From positions 186,001 through 250,000 of the forward strand of contig JACJYA010000002.1 of assembly GCA_020636315.1 (NCBI GenBank): a stretch of DNA of 64,000 bases. The letters are read 5' to 3'. This DNA is from Lewinellaceae bacterium (GTDB lineage: Bacteria; Bacteroidota; Bacteroidia; Chitinophagales; Saprospiraceae). This document shows, piece after piece, positions 26,802 through 36,499 of this stretch. Each line of letters starts with the position of its first letter. The first letter of the stretch is position 1. The notes under the pieces were generated by a model. It searched no databases and was not told where the DNA came from. It saw only the letters and a list, made by a program, of their open reading frames with translations. Made by a program: the position numbers and the translations under genes.

Positions 26802-26899
26802 ATAGAACACGGATAACGCGGATCATTCAGATCTGCACAAATAGGAGGTTCACCTGAGCTATCCGCGACAATCTGCTGTATCCGCGTCATCCGCGTTCC
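26802..26899. repeat. Inverted repeat of the GGATAACGCGGAT type
   Basis: AACACGGATAACGCGGAT (around 26806-26823) pairs imperfectly with ATCCGCGTCATCCGCGTT (26880-26897). It lies between two convergent genes (fumC and the lactonase gene) and may serve as a bidirectional terminator or is a dispersed repeat. Confidence 0.5.
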
Positions 26900-26931
26900 A
26901 TAATAAACCCACTGGAGAACTCACAAAATAT

Positions 26932-27780
26932 CTAAAAAGCTAACGCCCCATCGTAAACCGGGACAATCCGACGGCCTTCCATCCTGTCCGGCGCCTGCGG
27001 GTCGTGCGATGGCAGGTAAACCGTTGGGTTGGACTCAGCAAAGGAAAGAATGGATTTCAACGTCTTTAAGCTCTTCCGGGTTCCGACGCCATCCGGCCTC
27101 AGGTTTAAGAGGTTTTCTTCGTTGTATGAGGTGTCTCCCGCAAGGAAATAGTTGATGTTTTCAATTTCCACAATGACGGATATGTGGTGGGCCACGTGCC
27201 CGGGAGTGCCCACGATCATCACCTTACCGTCTGAAGTTACCGGCAAACTTCGAGGGAAACTGTGGTATGGGGCGTTCGGTAAGGTAATCAGCTTCGGCTT
27301 TAGCCAGTCCGGCCAGCGGTGTGGCAGATAACCGGCTAATATACCGGTAAATCCGGATGCAGCTTTATATTCATTTTGTTCAATGAAAATTTCCGAATTG
27401 GGAAAATGGTGCAAGCCTCCGGCGTGGTCGGTATGAAGATGGGTCATGACCACTTTCCTGACATCTTTGACAGGGTCAATTCCGATTTTTTTAAGCTGTG
27501 GCCCGATCTCATCCTCCGGCCTGACATCAAATTCCACTGCCATCGAATAGTAAGGGTGCCAGCGGGGTAAATATCCCCTTTTCCCTGTTTTGTGGGTCTC
27601 TCCGGTATCCACTACGATGACTCCTTCCGGGTGTTCAATGGCCCAGGCGTATATGGGCAGCCATTCCGACCAGTTGTTGTCCAACAGCACTTTGAGCATT
27701 TTCGGAGTGATACCCTCCGCTTTTGTAATCTGATTGCTCCTGATCCGCACTTTTCCGGTTTCAATTCTGTGGATTCTCAT
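26932..27780 (-). CDS. N-acyl homoserine lactonase-like metallo-beta-lactamase-fold hydrolase
   Basis: A 282-residue protein. Dinuclear zinc ligands are all present: HLHTDH (His114, His116, Asp118, His119), TPGH (His195), AGD (Asp216) and PSHD (His259). The opening strand pairs and YAWAIEHPEGVIVVDTGET match the AttM/AiiA quorum-quenching branch, which opens the lactone ring of acyl-homoserine lactones. Other lactones are possible substrates. It has no signal peptide. A TetR gene lies 63 bp upstream on the same strand, and the gap holds a perfect operator-like repeat, so it is probably co-regulated by that TetR protein. Confidence 0.85.
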   Translation of the reverse strand: MRIHRIETGKVRIRSNQITKAEGITPKMLKVLLDNNWSEWLPIYAWAIEHPEGVIVVDTGETHKTGKRGYLPRWHPYYSMAVEFDVRPEDEIGPQLKKIGIDPVKDVRKVVMTHLHTDHAGGLHHFPNSEIFIEQNEYKAASGFTGILAGYLPHRWPDWLKPKLITLPNAPYHSFPRSLPVTSDGKVMIVGTPGHVAHHISVIVEIENINYFLAGDTSYNEENLLNLRPDGVGTRKSLKTLKSILSFAESNPTVYLPSHDPQAPDRMEGRRIVPVYDGALAF

Positions 27781-27799
27781 GTCGTTAATTTTATATTAA

Positions 27800-27827
27800 T
27801 TGTACTATTATGGTTTTTACAGTACAA
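27800..27827. promoter_or_regulatory. TetR operator upstream of the lactonase gene
   Basis: TTGTACT (27800-27806) and AGTACAA (27821-27827) form a dyad with a 14-nt spacer, 20 bp upstream of the lactonase start. The same half-sites with the same spacing occur upstream of the TetR gene, which supports binding by that regulator. Confidence 0.75.
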
Positions 27828-27843
27828 AAACTGGGAAAAAAAT

Positions 27844-28422
27844 TTACTCGCTTAGTATTCCTTTGAGAAAAATCTCAGTTACCTCCTCATAGATCCTTTG
27901 ATTCTCATTGCCCAAAAGTGCAATGTACCCTGCCCTCAGCGGTAATTCCGTCAGGGACAGATAAACGGTGAGTATCAAATCAATGCCGATATCATCTCTT
28001 ACCACCCCTTCCCTGACACCTGTTTCAAACAAGTACCTGTAATATTTATTGATCCTTTCGCGCCTGCTTTCCTGATAATAGGCCCAGATTTCCGGTGTGT
28101 TTATCTCGAGATCCTTAAGAAATTCTTCGCTTACGCCTGAAAGTAAATCCTTTGTAAATGCTGAAATAGAGACCAGTTTACCTTTAAAACTGAGTTTATC
28201 ATCATCCAGGATCTCCTCCAATCTGCTATTGATCTCCGCATTAAGCCGGGACACCACTGCCCTGACCAGTTCATCTTTTGAAGAGAAGTGGTTATACAAA
28301 CTGCTTTTACTCGTCCGGAGTTCCTGAACCAGGCTATCCATGGAAACCTTGTAAAAGCCGTGCTTTAAAAATCTTTGCTTGGCCGTATTGACTATTCGTT
28401 CTTTAAGGTTTGATTTTCTCAT
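27844..28422 (-). CDS. TetR/AcrR family transcriptional regulator
   Basis: A 192-residue protein. The N-terminal helix-turn-helix is clear: KERIVNTAKQRFLKHGFYKVSMDSLVQEL followed by RTSKSSLYNHFSSKDELVRAVV (residues about 8-55, shown here in two parts). The rest is a helical ligand-binding and dimerisation domain that begins FKGKLVSISAFTKDLL; its ligand is unknown. It lies immediately upstream of the lactonase gene on the same strand. A 12-bp-arm dyad lies just ahead of the start codon, so autoregulation is likely. The ATG at 28422 is the only start that keeps the full HTH. Confidence 0.92.
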   Translation of the reverse strand: MRKSNLKERIVNTAKQRFLKHGFYKVSMDSLVQELRTSKSSLYNHFSSKDELVRAVVSRLNAEINSRLEEILDDDKLSFKGKLVSISAFTKDLLSGVSEEFLKDLEINTPEIWAYYQESRRERINKYYRYLFETGVREGVVRDDIGIDLILTVYLSLTELPLRAGYIALLGNENQRIYEEVTEIFLKGILSE

Positions 28423-28427
28423 TTAGA

Positions 28428-28463
28428 ATTATTGTACTATTTTCGTTTTATTAGTACAATAAT
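28428..28463. promoter_or_regulatory. TetR operator and autoregulatory site
   Basis: ATTATTGTACTA (28428-28439) and TAGTACAATAAT (28452-28463) are exact reverse complements with a 12-nt spacer, which contains the TTGTACT-N14-AGTACAA pattern also seen at 27800-27827. The site starts 6 bp upstream of the TetR start codon. Nothing further is recognised up to 28675. Confidence 0.8.
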
Positions 28464-28675
28464 AAAAAATAATTAGACTGATGTCAAATTTTTGAAAGGA
28501 AAAATCCCATTGAATATTTCCAGGTTGTGAAGTGGTGTAAATATTATCAGTTAAGTAGATGGGCAAAATGGTTAGATTGCTCCACTGGGGCGTTGAATGC
28601 CAGCCATCAAACAATCCAGCAATTGAACCATTTAATTTGGCAGCCTGCTGAAGTGGTAGGACACAATTAATTTTT

Positions 28676-29700
28676 CTAAAGCTCCCGCAACTCATACTCC
28701 GACAGGATCACCTTCCACCGGTTGCTCTCCGTAATCCTTAGAAGGGGCGGATTGAGTTCAGAATCCAGCGGGCTGTCTTTAGGCAGCCCGAAGCTGTAAT
28801 ACTGGGGGTTGAAGCGAAAGGCAACACCTCCACGTGCTCCTCGAGGCTGTCGCGCAGAATGGCATAGCGCAGAATGGGTTCGTCATATACAAAGCCTGCA
28901 CCTCCTGCCCCTTGAGCGCACTGAAAGTACGTTTCAAGAGTGGGATATGCTCTGGCGTTAACAAAATTGTTTCTAAGGAAACTTTCTGAAGCCGAAGAAG
29001 TAACTGACCCCACTTCCAGTTCTCGCGCAATTCGCTCAGCCCGCTAATTCCGCCGCCCAACCTATTCACAGTCAATGATGAAGCAATACTTGCCGTAAAA
29101 CCGGATATAATAATTATGGCGGTGAACATCCATACCAATCCAATAATTCGCCCACCAACCGATTTTTGGAGATTTGTCGCCATAGCCGACGGTCGTCATG
29201 GTAACTGCCGACCACCATATCCTTCCAGAGCCCGCGCCAGCCGCCGGGGAATTCCTCCGGGTTCTTATGCCGCTCAAACAGCCAGTACCACAAAACCAAA
29301 AGCAAAGATAACCAGGAACAACAACATGACCGCCTTGAGGAAATTGAGCGAGAAAAATTTACGCAGAAAGGTAAGTATTACCTTCAACTCGCTGGATCTC
29401 GGAGCAGCAACAGCGGAATTAGAAACGAAAAACGGCTGGGTAAACCCGACCTGCTCTATACGCCCACTGGTCACGGTCAATGGATTGATACTCAGGTCAA
29501 TATTCCCTTTTCCAGGCTGGAAATGATCTTCTCAGGCTCATCTCCCGATACCGGTAGGCATATCCCAACTCCTCCGCCAGCTGTTCCCACAGCCAGACGC
29601 TGATGCCCCCAGTTCCCCCCGACTCATTACGATAGATAAAAGGCGGGGATTCTTTGATACCTACGATCAGAGTATCAGGAGCAGTACGGCAGTACTATTT
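28676..29700 (-). pseudogene. Frameshifted ligand-gated potassium channel (GluR0-like)
   Basis: Reading leftward, the pieces of one protein lie in different frames. They are a periplasmic binding half (DTLIVGIKESPPFIYRNESG near 29680, then GGISVWLWEQLAEELGYAYR), then INPLTVTSGRIEQVGFTQPF (to 29274), a helix VMLLFLVIFAFGFVVLAV, WLFERHKNPEEFPGGW, the pore TMTTVGYGDKSPKIG near 29165, and helix LVWMFTAIIIISGFTASIA. Last come a second binding half (LETYFQCAQGAG) and the end RWKVILSEYELREL at 28676. This order is that of prokaryotic ionotropic glutamate-receptor-like K+ channels. At least four or five frameshifts separate the parts. Conservation is otherwise high, so recent decay or sequence error are both possible. 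The 5' end is not fixed. Confidence 0.75.
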
Positions 29701-29856
29701 CTGCCCATCCGCCAGCAAGGCTACGTAGGATGAAATTCAGGAGGAGTAATAATTTCCGTCTGCTTCTCCGCATATAAAATTCTTTGTAAGGAAAATCGGC
29801 AGAATATAACATATTAATGAACATATAGTTTCTGTAGAAACAATTTTTTCTTTTCT

Positions 29857-29864
29857 TACCTTTG
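29857..29864 (+). promoter_or_regulatory. -7 box of the susC gene
   Basis: TACCTTTG fits the Bacteroidota -7 consensus TAnnTTTG, 31 bp ahead of the ATG at 29895. The upstream -33 region is T-rich but without an exact TTTG. This is the best promoter candidate for the SusC/SusD pair. Confidence 0.6.
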
Positions 29865-29894
29865 CCGACACATTAACAAAACCACTCACAGTTT

Positions 29895-32800
29895 ATGAGA
29901 CAACCATTACTATTATTAGGGGCGATTGTAAGCCTACTGCTTATGAATACCTCCCCACTCTATGCACAAGATGCAGAGCGCACGATATTCGGCGCCTTAA
30001 CCGATACCAAAGGGGAGCCGCTAATCGGCGCTAACGTATATGTAAAAGGCATCTCCACCCTTGGTACGATAACCGATTTCAACGGAGAATTTGAATTGTC
30101 GGTGCCACCAAAGGCAAAAACCCTGATTTTCTCCTACGTAGGTTACGCCACAAAGGAAGTAACCATTAAAAAGTACCAGGAAGAATACAATGTAAAACTG
30201 AAGGCTCAGGTCTCCTCAATGAGGTAGTCGTTACTGCTTTGGGGATCGAGCGGGAAGAAAATACCTGGGGTACTCGGTCCAGCAATTAGGCGTAAAAGTA
30301 CCAGATCGCCAATGTAAAGCCCACAAATGTAACCAATGCCCTTTGGCAAGGTTTCCGGTGTTTACGTGACGGAAGCTCGGTACCCAACTGCCTCTGCCAA
30401 CATCAACATCCGGGAGCAGCCTCATTGCTGGGTAACAACCAGCCCCTGTTCGTGGTCAACGGCATGCCGATCACCAACGACCTGTACAGCTTCGACGACG
30501 GTACCTGAACGGCTCCACCACTATCGACTTCGGCAATGCCGCCCAGATCGTCAACCCTGATGACATCGAGTCGATCAACATCCTCAAAGGTACTTACCGC
30601 CTCTAGTACTTGTACAGTTCAAGAGCCGCCGATGGCGTTATTCTCATCGAAACCAAGACGGGTTCCGGAGCAGAAGGCTGGGGTGTTCAGGTCAATTCCA
30701 CCACCAACTTCAACACCGTCCTGAAACTGCCGAACTATCAGAATGAATTCGGCTTTGGCGGAGGGGAAAATACAGCTACAAGGACGGCACCAACTACATC
30801 GGGGCTAATGAATACTACGAAGCCTATACGGTGAGAACTCAAAGCCCGAGGATGAACTACCAGCTGATCAAGCAGTTCAACTCCGATGGAGAACCGGCCC
30901 CGTTTACGCCCGCACCGGATAACATTCCGCAATTTTTTCCGCACCGGTATCACCAGTATCAACAACATCGCAATTAATAATGCAACGGAAGATGGCGACT
31001 TCCGCCTCTCTTATACCAATACCAGTTCCAAAGGCATCGTCCCCAATACCGGCCTGAACCGCCATACCTTCCAAACCAGCATCGGCAAGAAGCTGTTTGA
31101 CGAGCGCCTGAAAGTGAGGCTGAATGCCATGTACGTCCGCTCCGGCTCCGGAAACGTGCCCAACGCAGGATACGATGAATCTTCTTCTGTCATGTACGGA
31201 TGGCTGTGGTACCCGCGCCAGGTAGAGATCGACGACCTCAGGCAGTACTGGGAACCCGGCCTGGAAGGCGTGCAGCAAAGGTATGCCGAAGACCTGTGGG
31301 TGAACAACCCCTGGTTTGTGGCCTATGAAAACACCAACTCTTTCCAGAGCAACCGCCTGATCAGCAACTTCAATATTCAATACAGCCTCAGTAAAAACTT
31401 CAGCCTCCGCCTTCGCTACGGCGCCGATGTGGTTGATGACCAGCGGCAGTACCGGCGGGCGCCTTCCACCAAAGCCGTACTGCAGGGCAGTTACCGGGAG
31501 GACGAGATTTCCTTCCAGGAGACCAATGCCGAGGCGCTGCTGTCCTACGCCACCGACCGCACCAATAACTCGCCCTTCGGCCTGGAACTCAAGGTAGGGG
31601 GTAACATCATGCGACAGAACGCCAACTACCTGATTGCCAACAACCCGGAGCTGAAGTTCTTCGGAACGGATGAAAGCATATATACCCTGGCCAATGCCCG
31701 TTCCGGCGTTCTGGTCGAATCGCAAAAGACCCGGGCCGGCATCAACAGCCTTTTCGGCATTGCTTCGGTATCGTTCAGAGATTTCCTGTACCTGGATGCG
31801 ACTCTGCGCCAGGACTGGAACAGTACTCTGGTCAACCCGGCCGTTGGGCTGGATGGCTCCAACTTCAGCTTCGCCTATCCCTCGGTATCGCTGAGCGCCA
31901 TCGTTTCGGAAATGCTTGGGATACCCACCACTTCCGCCATTTCCTTCCTGAAGCTCAAGGGCGCTTATGCAGAAGTGGGCAACGGCGCACCTCCGTATGC
32001 TTTCGGAACGACCTTCACTCCGCAGGCCGCTTTCGGTTCGAATTCCGTATTTACCACCAACCGGACCGTTGCCGACCCCGGCCTGAAGAACGAACGCACC
32101 CGCGCCGTAGAGTTCGGTTTTGATTTGCGGCTTTTCAATGACCGTTTTCGCCTGGACGCCACTTACTACAACATGCTGAGCTTCGACCAGGTGATCAACC
32201 TGCCGGTTGCCGCCGTCAGCGGATATGATTTTAAAACCACCAACGGCGGAGATATCCGCAACCAGGGCATTGAGCTTCTGCTCAGTGCAACGCCGGTAAG
32301 CAACAGCAATTTCAGCTGGGATGTCACCCTGAACCTGGGGCACAACCGAGCTGTTGTGGAAAGCCTCCCGGAGGTCGTATCCAGCGGGCGCTATTCTATC
32401 GTGGCCGATATTTTCCCCGGAGATGAAGGCGGGGCCGACCTCGAATATGTGGCCGAAGAAGGCGAACTGCTCGGCCAGTTGTACGGCCTGGGCTTCCAGC
32501 GCGCTCCCGATGGCCAGATCATTCACGAAGACGGCCTGCCTCTGCTGACTGAAGAAAAAGTCTCCGCCGGTTCTTACCAACCGGACCTGAGAGCAGGTAT
32601 TTACAATACCTTCAACGTAGGCAATTTCAGCCTGGGCTTCCTCTTCGACGGCCAGTTCGGCGGCAATATCTACTCCCGGACCCATGCGCTGATGGCTACC
32701 GGCGGAACGATAACCAATGAAGATGACCCCAACCTGGGCCTTCTGACCACAGAAGGACGGACGGTTTATTCCGTCAGTTATGACGCCAGCGGAGAACCCG

Positions 32801-33225
32801 TTTATACCCTGGAACAGGAGGGCGGTATTATTGCCCCCGGCGTCATGTACGACGACAACGGCAACCTCGTGCCCAACAACGTGCCAGTAGAGCCGGGAGG
32901 AGCAGGCTATACCGGCTATTTCTATACCTATTACGGCAATGGTTTCAACCGGGACAACATCGAAGCGGCAACCTACGACGCCACCTATGTGAAATTGCGG
33001 GAGGTAAGCCTCAGCTATACCCTCCCCGGCAGTATTCTCGAAGGAGCCGGTATCGCTTCCGCCCGCATCGCACTGGTGGGCCGCAACCTGTTGCTGTTCA
33101 CCAACGTGCCCTCCATTGACCCGGAAACTTATTCCATCCGCAACGGCCTGTTCGTCAATGGTTTTGAAAGCACTCAGCTGCCCTCAACGCGGAGCTTTGG
33201 GGTATCGTTGCACCTGGGCTTTTAG
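29895..33225 (+). pseudogene. susC: SusC/RagA-type TonB-linked outer membrane receptor, frameshifted in the plug region
   Basis: Part 1 (29895-30227) has a signal peptide and an intact carboxypeptidase-regulatory-like domain (TDTKGEPLIGANVYVKGIST). The plug follows in shifting frames: NEVVVTALGIEREE near 30225, NQPLFVVNGMPITNDLYSFD near 30435, NPDDIESINILKG near 30555, SSRAADGVILIETKTGSG near 30620, with a TAG near 30604 in the SusC motif. From 30886 to 33225 a single 779-residue frame codes for the barrel, ending RSFGVSLHLGF. The SusC family imports oligosaccharides or peptides with its SusD lipoprotein, which follows 91 bp downstream. Four or more indels lie within 30218-30890. Because susD is intact and the barrel is open, sequence error is a serious alternative to a true pseudogene. 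Confidence 0.8.
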
Positions 33226-33239
33226 GCCAGTGGCCGGAA

Positions 33240-33270
33240 AAACCTTTGAGGTTTGAAACCTCAAAGGTTT
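33240..33270. repeat. Perfect 15-bp palindrome, AAACCTTTGAGGTTT family
   Basis: AAACCTTTGAGGTTT (33240-33254) and its exact reverse complement (33256-33270) are separated by one base. It lies between susC and susD and could reduce read-through or stabilise the susC message. A relative lies at 43557-43591. Confidence 0.7.
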
Positions 33271-33316
33271 AAAATGCCCATTCTGTTTCAATCCGTTAAT
33301 CGAGCTTAAAAAACGC

Positions 33317-34807
33317 ATGATGAAATTATATAAACTCTTATCTTATACCGCCCTGGCCGGGATGCTCCTGCTCCTGTCCTGCGATAAATTCGACGAATTC
33401 AACGAAAACCCCAATGAGCCCACTTCGGTCTCCTCAGATGTTTTGTTGACGTCCGCCATCCGGAGCAGCATGAACACCATGGTTACCGAATCCTTCCTGC
33501 TGGGCAACAACGCGGCTCAATTGACCGCCAAAACCCTGCGTACAGAGGTAGATGCGTACAACTGGAATGCTTTCCCTACGGTATGGGATGGCCTGTACGA
33601 GAGCCTGACGGACGTTTACGCGGTCGAGGAAATTGCCCTGGAAAACGGGAATGAGAACCTGCAGGGGGTAGCCGTCGTGCTGAGGTCATGGATCTTTTCC
33701 ACGCTGACCAATGCCTACGGGGACATTCCATATTTCGGCGCCATTCAGGGTGACAACAACAATTTCACTCCTGTTTATGATGCGCAGCCGGACATTTACG
33801 CAGATCTTCTCGACCAACTCGCCAAGGCCGACGGCCTGCTGGCAGGCGGCAACGGCTCCATTTCCGGTGACATTCTCCTCAACGGAGATGCATCGAAGTG
33901 GAGAAAACTCGCCAACTCCCTCCGCCTGCGCCTGCTGATGACGGCCGGCAACCAGCTTGCCGATGCCGGCGCCAGGTTTGCGGCCATCGCCGATGCCGGA
34001 AACATCATGAGCAGCAATGAAGACAATGCCACGCTGGCTTATCTTAGTGGGTTTCCCAATCAATACCCACTGGTGCCGTTGAAAACCGGAGACTTCGATG
34101 CCGTAGCTTTCAGCAAGACGGCCTATGAGGCAATGAACGCTTACGGCGACCCCCGCCTGTTGCGCTATGCCCGCCCCGACAATGACGAGTACAACGCCAA
34201 CGCCACCTTCTCTGGTGCGGTAAATGGCTCCAACACCAGCAGTTGCCCCAAAACGGGGTCCCGCCTCGGGGCGCAATACTTCAATGACCCGGCCCAAACC
34301 ACGGCCGCCGAGCTCGGCCTGCCTATGGCTGAGGGCATTCTGATGACTTACGCCGAAGTAGAATTCCTGCTGGCGGAAGCGGCCGCCAAGGGCTGGATCA
34401 CCGACGATGTCGAAGCTCATTACCGGTCAGGTATCGAAGCTTCTATGGCCTACCACATGGCCGGCCCCGAGCCCTTTGGGTGGAGCAGTTTCAGCGACTT
34501 CTATGAAAACTCGGGAGTGGCTTATGACAAGGTCACCGATATCTGGGAGCAGAAGTGGCTGGCCCTGTTCTTTCACGGGCTGGAGCCTTACTTCGAAGTC
34601 CGCCGCTGGTATTTCGAAAGCGGTATGTCCTGGGATGGCATTCCATTTATGGGCCCGGCCTGCGAAAACCTGAATGAAGACGATTTGCCGCTGCGGTTCC
34701 TTTACCCAGGCGAAGAGCAAAGCCTCAACGCAGAAAATTACCAGGCCGCGGTCGGCCGGCTGGGCGGTTCCAATTCTCAGAACGCCGCCATCTGGCTGGT
34801 CCAGTAA
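33317..34807 (+). CDS. susD: SusD/RagB-family (SusD-like_2) outer membrane lipoprotein
   Basis: A 496-residue surface lipoprotein that caps the SusC channel and captures the nutrient. A signal peptide with a lipobox (MLLLLSC, Cys about residue 22) is followed by DKFDEFNENPNEPTSVSSD, the typical SusD-like_2 opening. Helical TPR-like segments follow, such as VAVVLRSWIFSTLTNAYGDI, and then RKLANSLRLRLLMTAGNQLA. The conserved late segment begins WEQKWLALFFHGLEPYFEVR and continues RRWY. The gene is intact and 91 bp downstream of susC. The nutrient class cannot be deduced; SusD-like_2 proteins often go with non-starch substrates. Confidence 0.92.
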   Translation: MMKLYKLLSYTALAGMLLLLSCDKFDEFNENPNEPTSVSSDVLLTSAIRSSMNTMVTESFLLGNNAAQLTAKTLRTEVDAYNWNAFPTVWDGLYESLTDVYAVEEIALENGNENLQGVAVVLRSWIFSTLTNAYGDIPYFGAIQGDNNNFTPVYDAQPDIYADLLDQLAKADGLLAGGNGSISGDILLNGDASKWRKLANSLRLRLLMTAGNQLADAGARFAAIADAGNIMSSNEDNATLAYLSGFPNQYPLVPLKTGDFDAVAFSKTAYEAMNAYGDPRLLRYARPDNDEYNANATFSGAVNGSNTSSCPKTGSRLGAQYFNDPAQTTAAELGLPMAEGILMTYAEVEFLLAEAAAKGWITDDVEAHYRSGIEASMAYHMAGPEPFGWSSFSDFYENSGVAYDKVTDIWEQKWLALFFHGLEPYFEVRRWYFESGMSWDGIPFMGPACENLNEDDLPLRFLYPGEEQSLNAENYQAAVGRLGGSNSQNAAIWLVQ

Positions 34808-34829
34808 GTCATTTTAAAGAAAAAAGAAC

Positions 34830-34871
34830 ATGAGGCTGTCTTCAACTTCTTTGTCGCGGAGGCAGCCTCAT
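34830..34871. terminator. Hairpin after susD
   Basis: ATGAGGCTG (34830-34838) and CAGCCTCAT (34863-34871) pair around a 24-nt loop; TCCTTTT follows. It lies 23 bp past the susD stop and 23 bp before the transporter start, so it is a probable terminator of the SusCD transcript. Confidence 0.55.
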
Positions 34872-34894
34872 CCTTTTCGCATCACAAGAATCTT

Positions 34895-36499
34895 ATGGAT
34901 AAGAAGTACTTCGACATTCACGCTCCGGTCTTTTACTCATCGGCCATTATCATTCTGTTATTCATCTGCCTGACCCTTATCATAGGAAAGCCGATGGAAG
35001 AGGTTTTCACCCGGACGACGGAAGGCATGACCACCAACGCCGGCTGGCTGCTCGTCCTGTCCGTCAATATTTTTCTGGCCTTTTCCCTCTACTTTGCCTT
35101 CAGCAAAATGGGCAGTATCCGGCTGGGCGGCCCCAATGCCAAACCCGATTTCAGCACTTTTGCCTGGTTTGCCATGCTCTTTTCCGCCGGCATGGGCATC
35201 GGCCTGCTCTTTTTCAGTGTGGCAGAGCCCATCATGCATTTTTCGAACCCGCCGGTGCCGGTGGAAAACAAGATACAGGCCGCCAATAATGCCATGAAAT
35301 ACACTTTTCTACATTATGGCCTTCACGCCTGGGCCATTTACGCCATGGTGGGTATGGCTCTGGCCTTTTTCACTTTCAACAAAAAGCTGCCGCTCACCCT
35401 GCGTTCGGTATTTTATCCCTTGTTGGGTGAGCGCATCCACGGGGCGTTTGGAGACGTCATTGATGTAGTGGCCGTCGTGGCTACGCTCTTCGGCCTGGCC
35501 ACTTCCCTGGGTTTCGGAGTACAGCAGGTTTCGGCCGGGCTGGCCCACCTCTTCGGAACCCCGGATACGGTGGCGGTCCAGGTCATTCTCATTGCCGTCA
35601 TTACCAGTATGGCCACCATTTCTGTGGTTCTCGGGTTGGATAAAGGCGTACGGGTGCTGAGCGAGGTAAACATGCGCCTGGGGCTCATTTTTCTCGTCGC
35701 CATGCTGATCCTGGGGCCTACCGTTTTCCTGATGGACGCCTTTATTCAAAATACAGGGGCCTACCTTCAGGACATCATCGCCCTGGGAGCCTGGTCTGAA
35801 ACCTATGCACAAACCAACTGGCAGAACGACTGGACGGTATTTTACTGGGCCTGGTGGATCTCCTGGTCTCCTTTTGTAGGCATGTTCATTGCCCGGGTTT
35901 CCAAAGGAAGGACCGTCCGGGAATTTTTCCTGGGGGTGCTGTTGGTCCCCTCTCTGCTGACGTTCCTCTGGATGTCTGTGTTTGGAGGTTCGGCCCTTTA
36001 CCTAGAAATCAACCACATCGGGAACATATCGGCGGCCGTCAACGAAAACATCGCCACTGCCCTCTTCGTATTGCTGGAGCAGTTTCCACTTTCCTTCATC
36101 ACTTCCATTGCCGGCATCCTGCTGGTAACCAGTTTTTTTGTCACCTCTTCCGACAGCGGTTCCCTGGTCATTGACAGCATCACTTCCGGCGGAAAACTCG
36201 ATGCCCCGGTAGGCCAGCGCATTTTCTGGGCCCTTTCAGAAGGGGCCGTTGCCGCAACTCTGCTTTTAGGGGGAGGGCTGAAGGCTCTGCAGACAGCCGC
36301 CGTATCCACCGGGCTGCCGTTTGCCATCATACTACTCATTATGTGTTACAGCCTTTACAAAGGCCTGCATGAAGAATACGAGGAAATGCAGCAAATGGCG
36401 CAGAAAAAGGAACGGGAATCCTACCGACAGATACTAAGCGGCCTGGTGAACCGGCGCCAACTCAAAGCAAAACAAAAAACGGATGAGCTCAATGACTAA
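34895..36499 (+). CDS. BCCT-family betaine/choline/carnitine transporter
   Basis: A 534-residue inner-membrane transporter with twelve hydrophobic segments. The family signatures are visible: FSAGMGIGLLFFSVAEPIMH (the glycine-rich stretch of TM3, about residues 92-111) and FYWAWWISWSPFVGMFIARVSKGR (TM8 region, about 310, quoted here in running order as FYWAWWISWSPFVG then MFIARVSKGR). The glycine stretch MGIGL is of the Na+-coupled type rather than the proton-coupled type, but this cannot be decided by eye. It takes up quaternary ammonium compounds such as glycine betaine, usually for osmoprotection. The C-terminus is charged. The next gene overlaps it by 17 bp. Confidence 0.93.
   Translation: MDKKYFDIHAPVFYSSAIIILLFICLTLIIGKPMEEVFTRTTEGMTTNAGWLLVLSVNIFLAFSLYFAFSKMGSIRLGGPNAKPDFSTFAWFAMLFSAGMGIGLLFFSVAEPIMHFSNPPVPVENKIQAANNAMKYTFLHYGLHAWAIYAMVGMALAFFTFNKKLPLTLRSVFYPLLGERIHGAFGDVIDVVAVVATLFGLATSLGFGVQQVSAGLAHLFGTPDTVAVQVILIAVITSMATISVVLGLDKGVRVLSEVNMRLGLIFLVAMLILGPTVFLMDAFIQNTGAYLQDIIALGAWSETYAQTNWQNDWTVFYWAWWISWSPFVGMFIARVSKGRTVREFFLGVLLVPSLLTFLWMSVFGGSALYLEINHIGNISAAVNENIATALFVLLEQFPLSFITSIAGILLVTSFFVTSSDSGSLVIDSITSGGKLDAPVGQRIFWALSEGAVAATLLLGGGLKALQTAAVSTGLPFAIILLIMCYSLYKGLHEEYEEMQQMAQKKERESYRQILSGLVNRRQLKAKQKTDELND

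Noticed and set aside
30904..32685. Minus-strand frame of 593 codons opposite the susC barrel
   Set aside because: Its protein lacks any domain, whereas the plus strand ends in a typical SusC terminal strand and is followed by susD.
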